Source of the DNA: an uncultured Eubacteriales bacterium
GTDB lineage: Bacteria > Bacillota > Clostridia > Christensenellales > Aristaeellaceae
DNA: 64,000 bases
Direction: 5' to 3'
Assembly (NCBI GenBank): GCA_902800625.1
Contig: CADCFG010000003.1
Location: 1 to 64,000 of the forward strand
In this document: positions 62,679 to 64,000 of the stretch, piece after piece
How positions within the stretch are numbered: the first letter of the stretch is position 1
How the letters are laid out: each line of letters starts with the position of its first letter
Program-made: the position numbers and the translations under genes
Notes under the pieces: model-generated
The model's database searches: none
What the model saw: the letters and a program-made list of their open reading frames with translations, nothing else
What the model was told of the DNA's origin: nothing

Positions 62679-63062
62679 GTGATTCTGGGCATCGGCATTG
62701 ACCTGTGTGAGATCCAGCGCATATCGAAGGCCATCGAAAGGCCCCGGTTCCTGGAGCGGGTGTACACCCCCGCCGAGCGGGCGCGGATCGAGGCGGCCTC
62801 CAGCATTCGCCAAAGCGAGATCGCCGCGGGACTGTTCGCCTGCAAGGAGGCGGTGGCGAAGGCCCTTGGCACCGGGTTCACCGGCTTCTTTGCCGACGCC
62901 GTCGAGATCACCCCCGACGACCTGGGCCGCCCCGTGTGCGCCCTCTCCGGCGGCGCGCTGAAGCGGGCGGCAGAGCTGGCCGGAGACGGCGGCTTTCGCG
63001 TTTGGGTGTCCATCACCCACGAGGGCGGCTTCGCCGCCGCGCAGGCGATCATCGAGCGCTGA
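62679..63062 (+). CDS. acpS: Holo-[acyl-carrier-protein] synthase
   Basis: Transfers phosphopantetheine from CoA to acyl carrier protein, 127 aa. ILGIGIDLCEIQRI holds the metal-binding Asp8, FACKEAVAKALGTGF the conserved Glu and Lys, and VWVSITHEGGFAAAQAI the C-terminal motif. GTG at 62679 is chosen because AAGGGGG lies upstream and the N-terminus fits the family; GTG at 62670 is in frame. Followed by nnr, a common pairing in Bacillota. Confidence 0.95.
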   Translation: MILGIGIDLCEIQRISKAIERPRFLERVYTPAERARIEAASSIRQSEIAAGLFACKEAVAKALGTGFTGFFADAVEITPDDLGRPVCALSGGALKRAAELAGDGGFRVWVSITHEGGFAAAQAIIER

Positions 63063-63101
63063 AGCCCCTGTGCCACCACCGGGTGAAGCAAACGTTTCGC
63101 A

Positions 63102-63131
63102 CAGGGCGGGCGCCGCAACGGCGCCCCTACA
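63102..63131. repeat. GC-rich hairpin repeat between acpS and nnr
   Basis: GGGCGCC-GCAAC-GGCGCCC followed by CTACAC, with GCACAGGGC upstream. A short palindromic repeat of the type common in gut Clostridia; it fills the 134-bp gap. Confidence 0.55.
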
Positions 63132-63196
63132 CGCACACGGCAGCGATGGTTCGCTCCGCGCTCTCCCCCTCCCAACCGCGATGAAAGGAAGCATCG

Positions 63197-64000
63197 ATGC
63201 AACCACTGATTACCCCAATCGCCATGCGCGCCATGGAGCAGCGCTACTTTGCCGAGACCGGCACGCCCTCCATCGACCTGATGGAAACCGCCGCCCGGGC
63301 ACTCTGCGACGCCATCCTCAGGCGCTTCGGCGCAAACATCCGCGTATTCATCGCCTGCGGCCCCGGCGGCAATGGCGGCGACGGCTATGCCTGCGCGCGA
63401 ATGCTGAAGGCGGCGGGCTGCGACTGCGCCCTCTTCCCCGCCGAGCCGCCCAGGTCCCCGGACGCCGCGTGCAACCGGGAAAGGGCGCTGGCGGCGGGCG
63501 TGCCGGAGCTGGCTTTGTCCGACGCGCCGCAGGCCCCGGACCTGTGGGTGGACGCCCTCTACGGCACGGGCCTGTCCCGCGCGCCGGAGGGCATGGCCGC
63601 GGCGCTGATCGAGCGCATGGACGCCGACGGCGCCCAAGGCAGCCGGATCGTCGCCGTGGACATCCCCTCCGGGCTGAACGGAATGACCGGTGCGGCCTTT
63701 GAGCCCTGCGTTCGGGCGGATTTCACGCTCACGTTCCAGTTCGCCAAGACCGGACACTTCCTGGCCGACGGGCTGGACGTGTGCGGCGAGATCGAGGTGG
63801 CGGACATCGGCATCCCCGTCGCGTTCCATCCAGCGGACATGCCCCGGCTGATGGAGCCGTCCGACGCGTTGGCGGCGCTCCCGGCCAAGCCCCGCAACGC
63901 CCACAAGGGAAAAAACGGGCACCTGTTGGTCGTGGCCGGCTCCGTGGGCATGGCCGGCGCGGCGGCCCTGTGCGCCATGTCGGCGCTGCGAAGCGGCGCG
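63197..64000 (+). CDS. nnr: Bifunctional NAD(P)H-hydrate epimerase/dehydratase, 5' portion (partial)
   Basis: Repairs hydrated NADH and NADPH. 268 codons are visible and the frame is open at the window end. The N-terminal epimerase (YjeF-N) domain spans about 1-215: FIACGPGGNGGDGYACAR, VDALYGTGL and VAVDIPSGLNGMTG, with the catalytic Asp. The C-terminal kinase-like dehydratase begins at about 233 with LPAKPRNAHKGKNGHLLVVAGS. AAAGGAA is 5 nt before ATG. Its neighbour acpS supports the assignment. Confidence 0.95.
   Translation, partial: MQPLITPIAMRAMEQRYFAETGTPSIDLMETAARALCDAILRRFGANIRVFIACGPGGNGGDGYACARMLKAAGCDCALFPAEPPRSPDAACNRERALAAGVPELALSDAPQAPDLWVDALYGTGLSRAPEGMAAALIERMDADGAQGSRIVAVDIPSGLNGMTGAAFEPCVRADFTLTFQFAKTGHFLADGLDVCGEIEVADIGIPVAFHPADMPRLMEPSDALAALPAKPRNAHKGKNGHLLVVAGSVGMAGAAALCAMSALRSGA

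Overview
The window looks like a chromosomal segment of a GC-rich, spore-forming member of the Bacillota (class Clostridia, probably a gut lineage). The evidence is the sporulation and germination genes (spoIIR, sleB, ypeB, ytfI-ytfJ/gerW), ribonuclease Y, DnaD and DnaI-type replication proteins, a T-box leader, a lone NdoA/MazF-type RNase, CbiMQO-type ECF transport, strong Shine-Dalgarno (SD) sites and frequent TTG and GTG starts. Coding DNA is very GC-rich while promoters and several intergenic repeats are AT-rich. I found no prophage, transposase, CRISPR array, rRNA or tRNA gene. Most of the window is housekeeping DNA.

Layout. 0-5 kb: 5' part of rpoB with its own promoter, then a cobalt/nickel ECF transporter (cbiM-cbiQ-cbiO). 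5-8.5 kb: five minus-strand genes, four of them joined by 4-bp stop/start overlaps (yigZ, RluA-type pseudouridine synthase, HAD phosphatase, trmL). 8.7-13.8 kb: a cytosolic ParB-like/BMP fusion and a coupled dnaD-dnaI-prolyl-tRNA deacylase operon. 13.9-17 kb: a T-box leader with UAC specifier candidates, an aminotransferase and a broken tyrS. 17-21.4 kb: small XRE regulators, a LacI-type sensor diguanylate cyclase, and a frameshifted Ig-like secreted protein beside an XRE gene with clear operators. 21.5-31 kb: rny, an rRNA-type methyltransferase, ytfI-ytfJ, an unknown protein, ndoA, ypeB-sleB-spoIIR and a patatin. 31-35.6 kb: an operon of LeuCD-like hydro-lyase, malic enzyme and 2-hydroxycarboxylate carrier. 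35.6-43.8 kb: split chrA, proS, an ECF sigma/anti-sigma pair, pta, ackA, yceD-rpmF. 43.9-52 kb: DUF2461, a membrane-anchored protein, a foldase, an APH-fold kinase, tsaD, GNAT, prfB. 52-57.7 kb: secA and two membrane diguanylate cyclases. 57.8-64 kb: a moxR-DUF58-transglutaminase operon, divergent from acpS and nnr.

The most unusual feature is a dispersed family of heptanucleotide (period-7) arrays. Nine occur in 64 kb, and each starts at, inside or immediately beside the stop codon of a protein gene. The base motif differs between copies (AGGAATG, AGNAGGG, AAAAGAG, GAGAGTT) but the period is always 7. Five copies form a larger element in which inverted heptad arrays enclose two short hairpins, GAAATCC/GGATTTC and CAAATCC/GGATTTG. 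One of these contains a second palindromic element with perfect 13-bp terminal inverted repeats. Other repeat families are also present (a GAACCGTCCCC-core palindrome, a CTTCCCC/GTCGGATGAGG element, a CTTCGACT/GAATGACA palindrome).

Three genes between 15.7 and 21 kb (tyrS, an XRE regulator, the Ig-like protein) carry frame-breaking deletions. Because tyrS is normally essential, sequencing or assembly error must be excluded before calling them pseudogenes. Intergenic stretches not listed as features hold nothing I could support.
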